A stretch of 64,000 nucleotides of DNA from Camellia lanceoleosa (lineage: Eukaryota > Streptophyta > Magnoliopsida > Ericales > Theaceae), in the NCBI GenBank assembly GCA_025200525.1, contig CM045761.1, positions 81,993,551 to 82,057,550 of the forward strand, written 5' to 3'. Position 1 is the stretch's first letter. Each line of letters begins with the position of its first letter. Positions 22,108 to 32,323 of the stretch are shown piece after piece. The notes under the pieces are model-generated. The model was not told the DNA's origin, did not search any database, and saw only the letters and a list, made by a program, of their open reading frames with translations. A program made the position numbers and the translations under genes.

Positions 22108-23341
22108 TAGTCTCTGGTATCTCCCCCGCCCAATCGGCTCCCTCTTGATCCTCCCTAAGTTTCTGGCCTGGTTCTAGAGGTGTATCACATGATCTACCTC
22201 CAAGAAATCCAATTTCCTTTAGCAAGTCAAGCACATACTTTCTCTGACATATAAAGATGCCATTCTTGCTCCTAGCTACTTCAATACCCAAGAAATACTT
22301 CAAACGACCCAAGTCTTTGATTTCAAACTCCTTAGCTGAGTATTCCTTCAACCGAGGGAACTCCTCAACGTCATCCCCTATCAAAACAATATCATCAACA
22401 TAAATAATGAGAGTTGTGGTCTTACCATGTAAAGAGTGTTTCACAAACAAAGTGTGATCAGCTTGACTCTACTTGAACCCATATCTCAGTATAGCTTGAG
22501 CAAACCTTTCAAACCAAGCCCTAGGAGACTGCTTGAGTCCGTAAAGTGACTTTCGAAGCTTGCATACTTTACCTTTGAACTTAGCATCCGCAAAATCAGG
22601 AGGAATATCCATATAGACCTCTTCTGCTAGGTCTCCATGAAGGAAAGCATTCTTCACATTAAATTGATAAAGTAACCAATCCAAATTTGCAGCAAGAGAG
22701 AGTAAGATTTTCACAGAGTTCATCTTAGCAACCGGTGCAAATGTCTCCTGGTAATCTAGCCCGTAAGTCTGAGTGAAGCCCTTAGCAACCAATCTTGCTT
22801 TGTACCATTCTATGGAAACATCTGTTTTATGTTTTACCGTGTACACCCACTTACACCCAACTGAATTTTTTTCTCTAGGTAACTCCACTAGCTCCCAAGT
22901 GTCATTATTGCTGAGAGCTCTCATTTCTTCCATCATGGCATGTTTCCATTCAGGAATAGAGAGAGCATCCTGAAAAGTGGTAGGTAGACTCTCAGAAGAC
23001 ACTTTAAACGGAAAGGCTTTATATGAGGAAGACATATTAGAATAAGAAACATGATTGGTAATAAGATACTGAGTACATGACCTAACTCCCTTTCTATTAG
23101 CAATGGGAACATCAAGATCTGAATCATCAGGAATAGAAGTACTAGAATTAGAATTACTTGGACTCTTAAAAGATGAGGTTGACTCTGGACACTCATCCGG
23201 AGAAGAAGTTGGCAGTAGTGGAGGGAGAGTAGACTCTTGCATCCAGGTGACTTGCTGTCTGTCTTTGTCCTTGATATAAACTTTGCCTGCTTCCTTATCC
23301 TCAACAACAACTGGTTCATTATCCTCTATTTGTTCAACCAC
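21965..23341 (-). pseudogene. Copia reverse transcriptase, interrupted
   Basis: This is the DNA-polymerising part of pol. 23341-22469 holds WKHAMMEEMRAL, NDTWELVELP, YKARLVAKGFTQ, YQETFAPVAKM, NAFLHGDLAEEVYM and LYGLKQSPRAWF, in canonical order. After a TAG at 22469-22471 the frame continues at 22450 with LIIYVDDIVLIG, containing the catalytic YVDD box, then DLGRLKYFLGIEV and ICQRKYVLDLL. The break between the two segments and a later frame change make the polyprotein non-functional. The N-terminal part (about 23340-22990) is the Ser/Pro-rich integrase-RT linker. Confidence 0.9.
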
Positions 23342-23399
23342 TGAAGAAATGGCTAGGATACCAGGGAAGACAGAAAGTAAGGCTGAGACTCAAAGAACA

Positions 23400-24231
23400 T
23401 GACATCCATAGAGACAAATCATTTGCGAGTGGGAAGGTGATAACGCTTATAACCCTTTTGGGTGGCAGAATAACCCAGAAAAACACACTTAAGTGACCTA
23501 AGATTCAATTTTCCACGAGTGGGAGAATGATTATGAACAAAGCAAACACAGCCAAAGTCTTAGGAAAAATGGAGAATCCGGAAGTGGTAGACCCGAACAA
23601 AACTTGAAGAGGTGTTTGTTTTTTGAAAGACTTGGGTAGGAAGACGATTAATCAAATAAGTGGCAGTGAGAACTGCTGCCCCCCAATAGGATCGAGGAAC
23701 CCGTATCTCAAAGGATAAACAACGGGCGACATCAAGGAGATAACGATTTCTGCGCTCAGCAACACCATTTTGTTGAGGGGTATTAGTGCATGAAGTCTAG
23801 TGAATAATGCCATGTGTGGCAAAGTAAGTGGCAAGACTAGAGTCCATATATTCCCCCCCATTATTAGAACGGCGAATTTTAACAACTGCCCCAAACTGAA
23901 TACAAACCATTTTATAGAAGTTTTGAAACACACAAAAAATCTCACTTTTATCTTTCATCAAATAGACTCAAGTGGCCCTGGAACAATCATTTATGAAGTT
24001 AACAAACCATTTATGACCGGTTAAAGACACAAAACGGGATGGACCCCATACATCATAATCAATCAAAGAAAAGGGAACGAAACTTTTATTAAGAGAAGGA
24101 GCAAAAGAGACTCTGTGTTGTTTTCCAAGTTGACAAGACTCATTGGAAATCTGACACATTATTTTTCTCAAAAACAGAGGAAAATAAATGCTTAAGTAAT
24201 AAAAAAAAAAGGATGTCCTAAGCGACTCCAA
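23400..24231 (-). pseudogene. Copia integrase remnant
   Basis: Minus-strand fragments: CQISNESCQLGKQHRVSF (the GKQHR block between the zinc-binding part and the core), LIDYDVWGPSRFVSLTGHKW and FVNFINDCSRAT, the start of the integrase core with the first catalytic Asp region. Further frame-shifted pieces run through 23945-23650. Several frames are needed, so this is decayed. Confidence 0.75.
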
Positions 24232-24366
24232 ATGTCTTCCTTGGTAGATGGTAACTGAATAGATGAATAAGCCAACTTGTCTGTCTGATCCAAAATGTAG
24301 AGCCCATGGTCTTCTCTACCACTGCCAATCCTCTTCCTTGTGATAAGGTCCTGAAAAAGACCATGA

Positions 24367-25203
24367 TCAAGAAAAAAATGTCCCGCTACAATTTAAATCA
24401 CAAGTAATACGACTCAAAGATACAATATTAACACTGAAATTGGGAACATGGAGGACAGAAGACAAAGGAAGGGAAGAAATGTCATGAATTAAACCTTTCC
24501 CTGACACAGACGAAATGGTACCATCTGCAATACGCACTTTTTCCTGACCTGAGGAGGGGTTATACTCTGAAAATAATTGAGAGGAGCCAGACATATGGTT
24601 GGAAGCACCGGAATCAATAATCCATGGTACAATCGTATGAGATAGCAATGCACATGGGGAGGAAGCCAAGTTACTTGAATTGGCAAAGGAAGAAAGGAGT
24701 GCACCTGTAGTAGAAGTGGAGGCTTGACAGTCTAGCAAGTAGTGAAGAGCAATATCAAAATCCGAGGCAGATAACCTCGAAACATCAGTAGCAGAGAAGA
24801 CAACTAAAGATGAAGATGGTGGCTCAACAATGTTTGAAAGATGGGCTCGTGCATTGGCCCCGCGGCCTCTAGTGCCAGATCGATCCCCTCGAGTACCAAG
24901 ACGGTCGCCTCGACCACCAGAGAGAGTTCCATGCAGCTTCCAACAAGTCTCTCGTGTGTTGCGAGGTCGACGACAATAGTCACCAGTCACATGGTTGCCA
25001 TCATGAGAGGGTACAGAAACCAAGGCCAAGCGATTAGTAGTAGCGGAAGAAAGCATCGCAGAATGACAACTCTCCTCATTCTGGACAAAAGCAAAGGCTT
25101 CCTGGAGATAAGGAAGCACATCCATGCCAAGTACTCTGCTCCGAATCGGATCATACTCCACATTTAGGCCTTCCAAGAACCTGAAGACCCGCTCTTGCGC
25201 CAC
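24367..25203 (-). pseudogene. Copia gag C-terminus and aspartic protease
   Basis: The open segment begins within gag (FLEGLNVEYDPIRSRVLGMD, LQEAFAFVQNEES) and passes a degenerate nucleocapsid part where one would expect a CCHC knuckle; only CRRP...CWKLHG is visible, so it is damaged. An Arg/Gly/Asp repeat (GDRLGTRGDRSGTRGRG) follows. Then comes the protease: WIIDSGASNHMSG (active-site DSGA), VRIADGTISSVSGKG and LSSVLHVPNFSVNIVSLS. The Arg/Gly repeat is an expansion not usual in copia gag. Confidence 0.85.
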
Positions 25204-25551
25204 AAATTTCTGATAATCAGCAAATTAGTGGGATAGACAAGCTTGTAATCCTAAAGGTGATCAAGCCGCTTCCATCCATTGCTAAGGAAGGTAAAATACT
25301 GGAGGATAGTCTACTCACCTTGTACCGACCTTTCAATATAGCGACGTAACTCGAAAGCCTATGAGAAGTTCCCCTTCCTGGAGTAAGTAGTGGCTACAGC
25401 CTCCAAAATATCCTGGGCAGTGTTCACAAACAAGTAGTCTTCTCCAATTTCCGGAACCATAGAATGGATCAACTAGCCCATAATCAGAGAATTGGTGATC
25501 TCCTACTAATCATAATGAGGGTCAGTGATACTGGGTGCCTAAACCCGCCCA

Positions 25552-25746
25552 TCAACATATCTCATCTCCCTTGTTCTTCAAGAAAATAGTCAGACTTTGC
25601 GACCACGCAAGGTAATTCTGACCATTGAATAGAGAGGTGGTGATTCTAAGGCCAGTGTGAAGGGTATCAATCATAGTAAACGGGATAACAGAACTCTCGC
25701 CTTGAGAGGGCTGAGAGGTAGTAGAGTCACTAGTCAAATCTACCAT
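25552..25746 (-). pseudogene. Copia gag N-terminus
   Basis: Starts MVDLTSDSTTSQPSQGES at 25746 and contains ITTSLFNGQNYLAWSQSLTI, the N-terminal gag block (F-x-G-x-N-Y-x-x-W) of plant copia elements. It stops early; the following gag part (25550-25210) is frame-shifted. About 490 bases separate the ATG from the primer site. Confidence 0.75.
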
Positions 25747-26238
25747 AGGTACTAACTATTCCTCAACCACAATGCCAATGACAAACCCAATAGATGAGAG
25801 TGGAGGAACAAGCACAATAGTAACTAAAAACTCATAAATAAGTTCTTTTTTTCCTCCTCTTTTTTTCTATTTTATATATAACTAACGAACCATTACAAGA
25901 AGAGAGAGAAAGAGAACACTGTGACTATAATCGAGAGAGAGTCGACACTGGGAGAGAGTCGACAGCAGCCTAGGAGATGCCAACAGAAGCCAAGGAAGCC
26001 AAAGGGGCTGTCAACAAGCCCTAGGGTGCTAGAGAAGCTACCGACAGACCCCCTAGTGAGCTGACGATAACCTGGGTGAGGCCCTAGAGTGCCGGCAGAC
26101 CCCCTAGTGGACTGACGATGGCCTAGATAGACTGTGGGATGACAGACGATGGCCTGGATGAGAGGCTACTGTGGCCAACTGGGCTCTCAAGGAAGATAGA
26201 GCTGCCGGTAGACAGAAAGAAGGTGTAGGCTAGGTTTA

Positions 26239-26251
26239 GGCTCTAATACCA
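26239..26251 (-). other. Primer-binding site of the copia element
   Basis: On the minus strand TGGTATTAGAGCC directly follows the LTR; one base different from the canonical TGGTATCAGAGCC for initiator tRNA-Met. Confidence 0.85.
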
Positions 26252-26405
26252 TATAGTTTTAGAGAAGAGAAAGAGTCAGGGAATGAGTTAGACATCATTC
26301 CTTTTTATATTGATAATTCTGAGCAATTACAAGCATAATTCTGAGCAACCAAAAAGGAATAAATAAGATAAATAAGAATACAATTAATTATTTCCTATTC
26401 TAACA
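26252..26405 (-). repeat. 5' LTR of the copia element
   Basis: Plus-strand ends TATAGTTTTAG (expected TGTAG; the terminal dinucleotide has mutated) and TATTCTAACA. Adjacent to the primer site, so it is the 5' LTR in element sense. Confidence 0.85.
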
Positions 26406-26450
26406 TTAATTACATGTCAGAGGTAGCCTCAAAAATTAATTACAAACACG

Positions 26451-27176
26451 TGTTTGTACCGAAAATGACAGCCCAATGAGGGGTTGCCACATGTCCTTTT
26501 GGTGACTAAAAGTGGATAACATTAGCTAAGTCCAAATAGTGATAGATTTGGAGAATAAGTTGCAATCATGGCGACGATTTAATTTGATCAAATCCCTAGT
26601 TAATAAGGACAAGATCACATGGGGCATTAATAAAAATATATTAATTATATATATATATGTATATTTTCTTGAGTTAATTATTTTAGATAGTGGCCACATA
26701 ACATCTATCCAAAGGAGGAGGTATCCACTATTTAATGATCCAACAGCTAGAATTCATAGGCACCCAACGGCTCCTACATTTAAGGCGCCTCTTTGACTAA
26801 GCAAGGGACAAGCGTCACTCATCTAGAAGCCGTACCATTCACCCAATGGTCTTGATTGAAAGAGGATTTAGTTAGCCCTATTCTTGGGGATCACTCCAAT
26901 AGCTTGCTACGAAGAAGGCGGCTGGTGGGACAGATGGCAAAACAGGAGGCACTCTAGTAGCCCGCTATCTAGGGTTAGTGGAGATCATCCAGGAGGAAGT
27001 TGCTGATTTCCAAGAGGCAGCTCACAATTTTCAGGAGAACTTAGCCTCTAAATAGTCCATATGAAGATGAAGCAAACCCCACTCAACCAATCAATCAATC
27101 AACTACATTAAACAGCATCAATGCTTTTTAGCCCTAGTTTAGCTTAGTTTCGCACTTGAAATGCATCTTTGCCACA
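26451..27176 (+). mobile_element. LTR copy A of a second retrotransposon family (726 bp)
   Basis: Begins TGTTTGTACCGAAAATGACA and ends TTTGCCACA. Aligns with copy C (30027-30892) over its whole length and with inverted copy B (28909-29207) over the first 300 bp. The region includes TTTAAGGCGCCTCTTTGAC and the CAATCAATCAATCAAC run. No primer site is recognisable to its right, and flanking 5-mers (ACACG and GCACA) do not match, so solo LTR or broken element remains open. Confidence 0.7.
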
Positions 27177-27265
27177 GCACATTGTGGCCAATAGGAGTAT
27201 TGTCTTCTTTGGAGAACAAGTACAAGCATTTGCTAGTGAGTTTGGATTCGAGTTGTCCCATTCCA

Positions 27266-27444
27266 TGTTGGAGATAAGATTATATTGTCAAAGATATTAG
27301 AAGATATAAAAGATATTAAAATATATGAAGATCCCATAATAAGCAAAAAAAATCATAATAAGCACAAATTATGAGATCTCCATCCATATATTCTAATATC
27401 TTCCATATCTTTTGATATCTTTGACTATAATCTTATCTCCAACA
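27266..27444. mobile_element. 179-bp near-palindromic element
   Basis: Ends TGTTGGAGATAAGATTATA and, inverted, the same 19 bases; arms of about 80 bp are complementary with few mismatches around a short A-rich centre. Flanks TTCCA and TTCTA look like a 5-bp duplication with one change. A foldback MITE or a very small LTR-like unit. Confidence 0.75.
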
Positions 27445-27484
27445 TTCTACACCTTATTGTGCCCGAGGCAATGGCCATGCAGAA

Positions 27485-28908
27485 TCTACCAACAAGGCTT
27501 TGAACGGTATAATTGAGCGAATACCAACCAACCAAACCAAGCCTTAAGTCCCAAAATGAGGTCGAGTACATGAATCCTTCTTCCCCACTCGACTCTATCA
27601 AATGTCATTTGGTTAGTCAAATTAAGGAAATTCATATCTCTATTTACTATACTATCCCATGTCAATCTAGGTCTACCTCTTCCCCTAACATTTCTATTTA
27701 CCGTCACTGTATCGTATCTCTTCACTACTGTCTTTGTTAGTCTCTGTTGTATATGACTAAACCATCTCAATCTATTCTCTCTCAACTAATCTTCTATCGG
27801 TGCTACTCTCATCCATTCACGAATATACTTATTTCTAACTCTGTTTTTTCTAATCTTGCCACACATCCACATTAGCATCCTCATCTCAACAACACTCATC
27901 TTATTTACATGTTTCTTAGTTGCCCAACATTCCGTCCCATACAACATCGCTAGTTTAATAACCATTCTATAGAAATTTCATTTTAGTCTAGTAGGTACTC
28001 GTTTATCGCACAGTACCTCAAAAGCCGTCCTCCACTTAAGCCACCCCACCCTAATTCTATGGACAACATCTACTCCAATCTCCCCGACCGTTGTAATAAT
28101 CGATCCTAAATAACGAAAATATTCACTTTTAGGTAATTCTTGGTTCTCAATCTTCACTTCTCCTTTGTTTCCATTGTTACTGTTACTAAAATTACTCTCC
28201 ATTGTTACTATTACTAAAATTATACTTCATGTACTCTGCCTTAGTTCTGTTTATCCTAAATCCTTTAGATTCAAACGCTTCTCTCCAAATCTCTAACTTA
28301 GTTTCAAGTCCTTCTCTAGTCTCATCCACTAACACGATATTATCTGTAAAAAACATACATCATCACACATCATCCTGAATATTTTTCGTCAACTCATCCA
28401 TAACTAAACAAAAAAGATAAAGATTTCAGGTTGATCCTTACTATAACCCCACAGTAATTAGAAATTCAATTGTCTCTCTAATCGGCGATCTAATAGTGGT
28501 CACTACACCTTCATACATATCCTTTATCACATCAATGTAACCTTTGTCACCCCTTTCTTCTTTAACACCCACCCGATTATATCCCAAGACACTCTATCAT
28601 ATGTTTTCTCAAGATGGATAAAAACCATATAATCTCTTTCTTTTCTCTATATTTTTTTATTACTCTCCTCAAAAAATAAATCGCTTCCATTGTTAACCTA
28701 CCGGGCATAAAACACTTTTTAAAACAATTTTTTATCTTTACTATCGCTTGAACCTCATCCCTCCACCACCAAGTTTCTTTAGAGTTGGACTTCAATTGAG
28801 ATTCTCCTCTCACAATTGGCCATCGATTTTCACGTAGTGTTAGCGTCATCTTCCAAGTATCTTTTTCATCCATTCTATTCTTAAATATTTGTAGTTTATC
28901 CCCTTTTT
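27485..28908 (-). pseudogene. LINE (non-LTR retrotransposon) reverse-transcriptase remnant
   Basis: Minus-strand segments in LINE order: ETWWWRDEVQAIVKIKNCFK (28873-28577); a frame-shifted middle with AYDRV-like and VSWDIIGW-like blocks (about 28600-28370) and a decayed FADDIVL site near 28350; KIENQELPKSEYFRYLGSII and HRIRVGWLKWRTAFEVLCDK (28202-27978); RENRLRWFSHIQQR and GRGRPRLTW (27785-27486). The final blocks are the C-terminal R-E-N-R-L-R-W-F-G-H signature of plant LINE RTs. Many stops; 5'-truncated. Its tail near 27520-27600 carries AAGGCTTGGTTTGGTTGG on the minus strand. Confidence 0.85.
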
Positions 28909-29207
28909 GGATGCCTTTGAATTCTAGCCGCTAGGTCATTAAATAGTGGATGTCTCCTTCTTTGGATGAATACCTTGTGGCCACTATCTGAAACAATTAA
29001 CTCAAGAAAATATATATAATTAATATATATATTGATGATCCATGTGATTTTATCTCTATTAACTACGGATTTGATCAAATCAAATCATCACCATGATTGC
29101 AACATACTCTCCAAATCTGCCACCATTTGAATTTTGCTAATGTTACCCACTTTTAGTCACCAAAAGCACACGTGGCAGTCATTGGGCTGTCATTTTTGGT
29201 ACAAACA
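28909..29207 (-). mobile_element. LTR copy B, inverted and truncated
   Basis: On the minus strand starts TGTTTGTACCAAAAATGACA at 29207 and matches copies A and C until about 28909, where the LINE remnant begins. Upstream (element sense) the minus strand reads CTTGAGGGGGGGCAA, a polypurine-tract-like sequence, so this end is a 3' LTR start. Confidence 0.75.
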
Positions 29208-29497
29208 TTGCCCCCCCTCAAGCTTTATTCTTGAACAAAGGATGAGGCTCGATTGGAATTGTGCCTATCCTCCTGTCAACAAAATCTCCTCCTTATTTGT
29301 CCTAATTGATTAGGATCCTTCATCATTTCTGGCGGCAGATTCTAAACAACTTAAAATTCAAAATTGATTCTTCAAATCCTTGAACATGTCAACCCCTTAT
29401 AAATACCCAAAGACTTAGCCATTTTTTCCACTTTCTTCTTTTTCACAGTCGTCTTCTCCCTCTACAAAGTTTCTGAAATTCCAGGACTTGTGAATCC

Positions 29498-30020
29498 ATG
29501 GCAACAAAACAGTTCTCTTCCACCCCCAAAGACTCAAACAGTGTGGGCAACATCATCGCAAAGCTAATTGCCGACAACAAACCTCCTTCATTCTCATGTT
29601 ACCTCATCTCAGTTCCTTCTCTTCTCACATCGTTAGCCCAACAACATGGCCTTGGGCCATCTTTCCAAGCTTCATATCCTCCTTTTCTGGAACCATACTA
29701 TCCTTCTCTTGAAGGACACCTTCCCTTTGCTTCTGAGATTGTGCCTGAGTGGGAGAAATATCATAGCAACACCTCTATTAGGCTCTGGCCTTTTGTTACG
29801 CTGCCATATGTTGAATGGCTAAACCATATTGCCACTGCCAAAGGCAATCTCTAGGAGGAAATTGGTACTTACACTCCGGTTATGCCAAGTCGTTCCACAT
29901 GGAAGCTAGACAAAGGCCGCCTCCTTGCTGCAAGTCAGTTTTGGTTAGTCTCCACGAACTCTTCCACTCTCGTTTTGGTATTATGGCTCCCACCATCCAA
30001 GACTTAGGAAAGCTTGAGAG
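29498..30020 (+). pseudogene. Plant-mobile-domain (MAIN/MAIL-like, transposase-associated) gene fragment
   Basis: Starts with ATG at 29498 (MATKQFSSTPKDSNSVGNII), about 100 bases after a TATA-like CTTATAAATACCC near 29396. The first frame gives 118 aa including IVPEWEKYHS, LWPFVTLPYVEWLNHI, then TAG at 29852-29854. Past the stop the same frame gives EEIGTYTPVM and LLAASQFWLVSTNSS. After a further frame change comes FHSRFGIMAPTIQDLG, the most typical block of the plant mobile domain (S-Q-F-W ... F-x-x-R-F-G-x-M-x-P-T-x-x-D). The match is cut immediately by a purine tract and LTR copy C. Known family members act in gene silencing or are carried by transposons; here it is a broken fragment carried between two LTR ends. 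The family call rests on that motif block. Confidence 0.65.
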
Positions 30021-30026
30021 GGGCAG

Positions 30027-30892
30027 TGTTTATACCGAAAATGACAACCCAATGAGAGGCTATCACGTGTCCTTTCAGTGACTGCAAGTGGGTAATATTA
30101 GCGAAGTCCAAATGGTGGCAGATTTGAGAAATAGGTTGCAATCATGATAATGATTTGATTTGATCAAATCCCTAGTTAATAGGGACAAGATCACGTAGGA
30201 CATCAATATATATATATATATATTCTTGAGTTAATTGGATAGTGGCCACATGGCATTAATCCAAACGAGGAGGCATCCACTATTTAATGATCCAACCGCT
30301 AGAATTTAAGAGTAAATTACCAATAGGTCCTACTTTTGGGACTTATTACCTATTAAGTATCAATCTCTCTTGTTTTTATGAATAAATTTACAGTAATAAA
30401 TTTATCAATCAAGACCTGTAAGTAAATAAGTCTGGTTAATATGACTGATTGGTAAATGTCCTAGAATTCAAAGGCACCAAACGACTACTACATTTAAGGC
30501 GCCTCTTTGACTAAGCAAGGGACAAGTGTCACTCATCCAAAAGCCCTACCCTCCACCCATCGGTCCAAATTGAAAGAGGATTTAGTCAGCCCTATTATTG
30601 GGGATTACTCCAACAGCTTGCTGAGAAGGAGGCTGGTGGGACAGATGGCAGAACAAGAGGCACTCTAGATAGCAGCCCACTATCTAGAGTTAGTGGAGAT
30701 CATCTAGGAGGAAGTTGCTGATTTCCAAGACGTCAGCTCACGATTTTCAGGAGAGCTTAGACTCTATAAATAGTCCATTTGAAGATGAAGCAAACTCCAC
30801 TCAACCAATCAATCAATCAACTACATTAAACAACATTAGTGCCTTTTCGCCATAGTCTAGCCTTTTAGCTCTTGAAAGTCATCTTTGCCATA
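30027..30892 (+). mobile_element. LTR copy C (3' LTR type)
   Basis: Starts TGTTTATACCGAAAATGACA directly after GCTTGAGAGGGGCAG, a polypurine-tract-like sequence, and ends near TTTGCCATA. Same family as copies A and B. Contains a TATA box TATAAATAG at 30765-30773, as expected of an LTR promoter, and a 153-bp insertion at 30308-30460. Net length without the insertion is close to copy A. Confidence 0.75.
30308..30460. mobile_element. 153-bp insertion with 9-bp duplication inside LTR copy C
   Basis: Flanked by CTAGAATTT (30299-30307) and CTAGAATTC (30461-30469), absent from LTR copies A and B at this point. Ends are weakly inverted (TAAATTACCAAT at left, ATTTACCAATC on the opposite strand at right). 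A 9-bp duplication suggests a Mutator-type MITE. Confidence 0.75.
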
Positions 30893-32323
30893 ATTGAACC
30901 CTAGTTTTTGACATCATCATGTTAGTGTTTTTTGGCCATCCTTGGCATTGTTTTGAGGCATAAATTGTGTTCACATTCCATTTGTAACTCAATTTTATGT
31001 TTTTTAAACTTGTTCTAGCACTTTTGTATGTTCAATCCACTTGAATATATAAAATTAGTATTTTTCGTGTTTATTTCCTTATGCCTATCTCTCTTCTTGA
31101 CTTTTCAAACTCTTAGGAGATTTTAAGTCCTCTTCATTGAGGCAAAACAAGAACCAAGAGGTTTTTATCCCCTTGGAACTCACACAATCCCCTATTTTAG
31201 AAGTTAGATTTTTTTGCAAACATTTTCATTCACGTAGGCATACTTTGCCTTAGCACACCCGCAATCCACTAAATCCTTCTTTGTTAGCCAAAATCACATT
31301 TTTGTGCAAACAACATGACAAAGTTTATGATTTTACTTTTTAATATTTATAAAGTTTACCATTAATTTAAAATTAAATTTTCAAATATGCACTAATGTAA
31401 AATTACCCCTATTATCAACTACTTCTGCAGTAGGTTCAAGGGATTTAAATATTTCTTTAATTGAGTGAAACTATTTATTCAAAATGATATCTACACAATG
31501 GCCAAAATTGTCAATAATACCTACAAAATTGATTATTGAATTAGCTTGACACAGGGTTATTTCACATATGATATTTTATGGTCAGTAGACTAACAGGTTA
31601 CTCTAGATTGACTAAAGTACATCATTAAAAGGACAATATTTCTCATATTTTGCCACCTTACATATCAACAGAGATCTTTGCTCATTTGAAATAGTTCAAA
31701 TTAATCTCTAGGCAGACATGAGAGTTCTCAACAACATATAATAACATGTGTTTTGCTTTTATATGGATGAATGCCTGAATCTCCTTCCACAGATTTTACA
31801 ATGGCCTGGTGGGTAGTGAAAAACTGTAAAGCATTAAATTGGCATTGTTAATACTTCCCTATATAAACAGATTCAAAGGGTAAATAATCTAACAACCAGC
31901 ACAATGCATTACCACATGCTAAAAGTGCACAAGATAAAAAATAGAAAATAAGGTGCCTACAATATGAGGAGCAATCAAAGTTGCTGCAATCACAAAATTG
32001 AAATATATTGGAATCATCGGCTCCTTTCACATTACCAGTATAGAAGTGTTTTTAATAGAAAGAGTAATAATCCAATAATTTTCCAAAAAATTATTAACAT
32101 TTAGCCAAGATAATTTAATTGTAAACACATGAACTGAAGCAGAATTACAAACTAATATAGAAAAAGAAGAAAGCTATACTTTTGTGGACATAAAATTACT
32201 AGGACACTAAATAAGATCACTTAATTACGTGTAAGGAAAAAGATAAGCCTCACGAAAAAAGATGCTTGCACCAGGACTAGCATTGGCACATCCTCCAAGC
32301 ATAGGCTTACTAAGAGCATTTGT
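30893..32323. other. Intergenic and 3' flank of GAUT8, no gene seen
   Basis: AT-rich; the part next to 32323 should include the 3' UTR of the galacturonosyltransferase gene on the minus strand. Short frames here show no family resemblance. Confidence 0.5.

Larger units (their letters stand above)
21260..26405 (-). mobile_element. Decayed Ty1/copia LTR retrotransposon
   Basis: A 5.1-kb element in minus orientation with, in order from the right: LTR (26252-26405, 154 bp), tRNA-Met primer site, gag, protease, integrase, reverse transcriptase, RNase H, polypurine tract, LTR (21260-21444, 185 bp). The protease-integrase-RT-RNase H order defines copia. LTRs share more than 120 aligned bases with about 10% visible differences plus a roughly 30-bp insertion at the outer end of the left one. 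All ORFs are broken by stops or frame breaks. I see no convincing target duplication. Confidence 0.9.
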
